Source of the DNA: an uncultured Actinomycetes bacterium
GTDB taxonomy: Bacteria > Actinomycetota > Acidimicrobiia > Acidimicrobiales > Microtrichaceae
DNA: 15,378 nt
Assembly: GCA_903930035.1 (NCBI GenBank)
Contig: CAIYXG010000119.1
Location: forward strand, 1 to 15,378
Reading direction: 5' to 3'
The translations under genes were made by a program, and so were the position numbers. Below, one piece after another: positions 12,820 to 15,378 of this stretch. Numbering within the stretch: the first letter of the stretch is position 1; every line of letters begins with the position of its first letter. The notes under the pieces are model-generated. The model was not told where the DNA came from. It saw only the letters and a list, made by a program, of their open reading frames with translations, and did no database searches.

Positions 12820-13660
12820 CGGCCGACCCGCCCGCCACCTGGCCGGCAACCTCCCCGGCAACACGGTCCTCGCCGGCGAACACCGTGAGGCGGCCGTCGC
12901 GGGCGAAGCCCACCAGCACCATCCCGGCGCGGTGGGCCAGGTCGACCGCGAGCGACGACGGTGCGCTCACCGACACCAGCGCGCCGAACCCTGCCGCCCA
13001 CGACTTCTGCACCATCTCGAACGAGGCACGTCCCGACACCCACAGCACCAGGCCGGTCGCCGGGAGCGCGCCGTCGAGCAGCAGGCGGCCCACGACCTTG
13101 TCGACGGCGTTGTGGCGGCCGATGTCCTCGCGCACCACCAGCGGCTCGCCGGCCGGGGTGCAGGCCGCCGCGGCGTGGCTGCCGCCGGTGGCGTCGAACA
13201 GCTCCTGGCCGTCCCGGACGGCGGCACCGAGTGCGGCGAGCACCGCGGCGTCGAACGGCGCGGCCGGCGGGGCCAGCGGTCGGAGGCGCACCACCAGGTC
13301 GTCGACCGAGGTGGTACCGCAGATGCCGCACGAGCTCGACGCGGTGGTGAGCCGCGGCGCGGCCTCGACCGGCGGGCCGTCGGTCTGCACCGTGACGACG
13401 TTGAACCCGGTGTCCACGGCGGACCCGGTCGCGCAGTAGCGGATCTCCGTCACGGTCCGCCCGTCGAGCAGGCCCTCGGCCCAGCACCAGCCGGCGGCCA
13501 GCTCGTAGTCGTGCCCGGGCGTGCGCATGGTGGTGGTCATGGTCCGGTCGCCCAGACGCACCTCCATCGGCTCCTCCACCAGCACGGACTCGGGGCCGCG
13601 TCGCGCGACGCCCGGCTCGAGGCGCCGTGCCAGCACGTTGCGGGTGCGCGAGCGGGCCAT
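12812..13660 (-). CDS. fdhD: FdhD, sulfurtransferase for molybdoenzyme maturation
   Basis: The 282-residue protein has the FdhD landmarks: EEPMEVRLGDRT near the start, the functional C-x-x-C in SSSCGICGTTS (Cys111 and Cys114), FDATGGSHAAA, REDIGRHNAVDKVVGRLLLD, and VSGRASFEMVQKSWAAG. FdhD takes sulfur from IscS and transfers it to the molybdenum cofactor before it enters formate dehydrogenase-type enzymes. The overlapping ydeP-like gene downstream is the obvious client. The end is low in complexity (AGEVAGQVAGGSAGG), part of it in the overlap zone. The ATG at 13660 lies 6 bases after a TACGAT -10 and has no ribosome binding site. It is first in the five-gene run ending at 8604. Confidence 0.95.
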   Translation of the reverse strand: MARSRTRNVLARRLEPGVARRGPESVLVEEPMEVRLGDRTMTTTMRTPGHDYELAAGWCWAEGLLDGRTVTEIRYCATGSAVDTGFNVVTVQTDGPPVEAAPRLTTASSSCGICGTTSVDDLVVRLRPLAPPAAPFDAAVLAALGAAVRDGQELFDATGGSHAAAACTPAGEPLVVREDIGRHNAVDKVVGRLLLDGALPATGLVLWVSGRASFEMVQKSWAAGFGALVSVSAPSSLAVDLAHRAGMVLVGFARDGRLTVFAGEDRVAGEVAGQVAGGSAGG

Positions 13661-13666
13661 GGGTGG

Positions 13667-13672
13667 ATCGTA
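13667..13672 (-). promoter_or_regulatory. -10 hexamer TACGAT of the fdhD operon, leaderless type
   Basis: TACGAT on the reverse strand is 6 bases upstream of the fdhD ATG, the same hexamer and distance as at the GNAT gene. It sits in the 33-base gap after the TauE/SafE gene. Confidence 0.6.
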
Positions 13673-13693
13673 CGGGGCGGCGCCCGTGACGCC

Positions 13694-14497
13694 CTAGCGG
13701 CCCGCGAGCACCTGGGTGGCGGCGAACACGAGCGCCAGCAGGACGATGAACGCCCCGAAGGCCAGTCGGATGGTGCGCTCGGAGGACCGGATGGTGAGGG
13801 AGGCGCCGAGCTGGGCGCCCGGCACCACGCCGATCATGAGCGCCGAGGCGAAGAACCAGTTGATGTGGCCGAGCACGGCATGGGTCACGAGCGCCGGGAG
13901 GGAGAAGATCGCCACCGCCACGAGGCTCGAGGCCGTGGCGGCGCGGACGGGGAACTTCAGCGGACCGGTGAGCATCGGCACCATCACGATGCCCCCGCCC
14001 ACGCCCAGGAGCCCCGCCACGAACCCGGCCACGGCGCCCAGCGCGCCGATGGTCCCGAGGGAGTGGCGCGGCACGTCGCGGAGCACCGTGGTGGTGGCCG
14101 CCTCGGCACCGGCCGGCGGAGCGGTGGTCGTGGGGGCCGCCGGGTCCGGTGCGGGACCGCGCCGGCCGCCCCGGGCCACCGAGACCCCCGACCACAGCAT
14201 CAACCCTGCGGTCAGGACCATGAGCACGCGCCCGTCGACGACGTCCGACAGCACGGCACCCCCCACGGCGAAGAGCGTGCCGGCCGCGCCCAGCCCGAGC
14301 GCGGTGCGCCACTCGACCAGGCCCTCCTTGGCGTAGCGCCACGAGCCGGAGACGGCGCCCGGGAGGATGGCCGGGACCGTGGACCCGACCGCCTCGATGG
14401 GCGTGGCACCCATGAACCGCACGGCCGGCGTGGTGACGACCGCGCCGCCCACGCCGAGCAGCGCCGAGAGGATGCCCGAGAGCACCCCCACGGCCAC
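13694..14497 (-). CDS. TauE/SafE-family membrane exporter
   Basis: The protein of about 267 residues has the two-fold repeat of TauE/SafE transporters. GVLSGILSALLGVGGAVVTT opens the first half, and GFVAGLLGVGGGIVMVPMLT opens the second. About eight membrane segments surround a Pro/Ala/Thr-rich cytoplasmic linker (APTTTAPPAGAEAATTT). Characterised members export sulfite, sulfoacetate or related organosulfur anions; the substrate here is unknown. The start is uncertain. GTG 14497 gives a very short first helix, and the frame stays open upstream with hydrophobic residues (LLTLLAAVTAGKVGLYLAVV), so a rarer start codon near 14512, just after GGAAGG, is possible. A weak TACCTG lies 6 bases before 14497. 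It follows groEL by 50 bases and precedes fdhD by 33 on the same strand. Confidence 0.85.
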   Translation of the reverse strand: MAVGVLSGILSALLGVGGAVVTTPAVRFMGATPIEAVGSTVPAILPGAVSGSWRYAKEGLVEWRTALGLGAAGTLFAVGGAVLSDVVDGRVLMVLTAGLMLWSGVSVARGGRRGPAPDPAAPTTTAPPAGAEAATTTVLRDVPRHSLGTIGALGAVAGFVAGLLGVGGGIVMVPMLTGPLKFPVRAATASSLVAVAIFSLPALVTHAVLGHINWFFASALMIGVVPGAQLGASLTIRSSERTIRLAFGAFIVLLALVFAATQVLAGR

Positions 14498-14547
14498 GAC
14501 CGCCAGGTACAGACCGACCTTCCCGGCCGTGACCGCGGCCAGCAGGG

Positions 14548-15378
14548 TCAGAAGTCCATGCCGCCCATGTCCGGCATGCCGCCGCCCGCCGCCTCCGGGG
14601 CGTCGGCCACCACGGCCTCGGTGGTCAGGAAGAGCGCCGCGATCGACGCGGCGTTCTGCAGCGCGGACCGGGTCACCTTGGCGGCGTCGATGATGCCCGC
14701 CTCCACCAGGTTGACGTACTCGCCCGTGGCGCCGTTCAGGCCCTCGGCCGGGTTCGGCAGCGAGCGCACCTTCTCGACCACGACGCCGCCCTCGAGGCCG
14801 CAGTTCTCGGCGATCTGCTTCATGGGACCCTCGAGCGCCCGGGCGATGATCCGGGCGCCGGTGGCCTCGTCGCCCGAGAGCGTCTCGACGACGTCGTTCA
14901 CCGCGGCCTGGGCACGGAGCAGGGTCACGCCGCCGCCGGCGACGACACCCTCCTCGATCGCGGCCTTCGTGGTGCTCACGGCGTCCTCGATGCGGTGCTT
15001 CTTCTCCTTGAGCTCCACCTCGGTGGCGGCGCCGACCTTCAGGACGGCCACGCCGCCCGACAGCTTCGCCAGACGCTCCTGCAGCTTCTCCCGGTCGTAG
15101 TCCGAGTCGGTGTTGGCGATCTCGGCCTTGATCTGGGCGATGCGGCCGTCGAGGTCCTCGCGGGTGCCGCCACCGCTGATGATCGTGGTCTCGTCCTTGG
15201 TCACCACGACGCGCTCGGCCGAGCCGAGCAGCCCGGTGTCGACGTTCTCGAGCTTCAGCCCGACCTCCTCGGCCACGACCGTGCCGCCGGTGAGGATCGC
15301 CATGTCCTGGAGCATCGCCTTGCGGCGCTCGCCGAAGCCGGGGGCCTTCACCGCCACCGACGAGAACGTCCCACGGAT
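14548..15378 (-). CDS. groEL: Chaperonin GroEL, C-terminal half (5' end beyond window)
   Basis: The visible 276 codons are the C-terminal half of a 60-kDa chaperonin, open at the right edge, where the frame begins IRGTFSSVAVKAPGFGERRK. The cpn60 signature AAIEEGVVAGGGVTLL is present, as are EKKHRIEDAVSTTKA and the equatorial-domain segment VEAGIIDAAKVTRSALQNAA. The C terminus ends GGGMPDMGGMDF, the Gly-Met tail of canonical folding chaperonins rather than the His-rich tail of some actinobacterial GroEL1 proteins. GroEL rings with GroES fold proteins in the cytoplasm. Whether groES is adjacent cannot be seen. A GTG at 15357 is internal and is not the start. Confidence 0.97.
   Translation of the reverse strand: MRGTFSSVAVKAPGFGERRKAMLQDMAILTGGTVVAEEVGLKLENVDTGLLGSAERVVVTKDETTIISGGGTREDLDGRIAQIKAEIANTDSDYDREKLQERLAKLSGGVAVLKVGAATEVELKEKKHRIEDAVSTTKAAIEEGVVAGGGVTLLRAQAAVNDVVETLSGDEATGARIIARALEGPMKQIAENCGLEGGVVVEKVRSLPNPAEGLNGATGEYVNLVEAGIIDAAKVTRSALQNAASIAALFLTTEAVVADAPEAAGGGMPDMGGMDF

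Noticed and set aside
10579..12888. A 769-codon open frame on the forward strand opposite ydeP and the end of fdhD
   Set aside because: It is the same GC-driven antisense effect; the reverse-strand proteins carry clear family motifs and this one does not.

Overview
The window is about 15.4 kb of very GC-rich chromosomal DNA, densely packed with genes on both strands. The gene content (PAC2-family protein, coproheme decarboxylase HemQ, LmeA/DUF2993 lipid-binding protein, amtB-glnK-glnD) fits a high-GC actinobacterium. My guess is the class Acidimicrobiia, from protein resemblance remembered rather than computed. There are no tRNA, rRNA, CRISPR, transposase or integrase genes, and no stretch over about 150 bases lacks a gene.

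The left part (1-2000) looks accessory. It holds a cut-off MNT-type nucleotidyltransferase, a second and unrelated nucleotidyltransferase that overlaps a 63-residue partner gene (a toxin-antitoxin-like pair), a small membrane protein of DUF4345 type, and a GNAT acetyltransferase. A 40-base copy of the 3' end of the GNAT gene lies 1205 bases away, on the other side of the nucleotidyltransferase pair and the DUF4345-type gene, so that block is bracketed by an imperfect direct repeat.

The middle (2000-7740) is housekeeping. A PAC2-family gene is divergent from the GNAT gene and convergent with a NUDIX hydrolase. Then comes the nitrogen operon amtB-glnK-glnD, read leftward: ammonium channel, PII protein with the modifiable Tyr51, and the bifunctional enzyme that modifies PII. 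A GlnR-like operator and a leader hairpin precede amtB, and a strong hairpin lies between glnK and glnD. A short rightward pair (7889-8584) encodes a four-cysteine mini-protein and a split-barrel flavin-type protein.

The right part is a leftward five-gene run, fdhD, ydeP-like molybdopterin oxidoreductase, hemQ, LmeA-like protein and an unknown 159-residue protein, with overlapping or nearly touching genes. It joins molybdoenzyme maturation to the last step of coproporphyrin-dependent heme synthesis. Upstream lie a TauE/SafE exporter and the C-terminal half of a GroEL cut by the window end.

A signal running through the whole window is a TANNNT -10 hexamer placed 6 bases (once 7, once 8) before the start codon of almost every transcription-unit leading gene. 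Most of these genes have no convincing Shine-Dalgarno sequence. By contrast amtB, glnK, glnD, the split-barrel gene and the DUF4345-type gene have clear ones. This indicates widespread leaderless transcription, and I used it to choose several starts.
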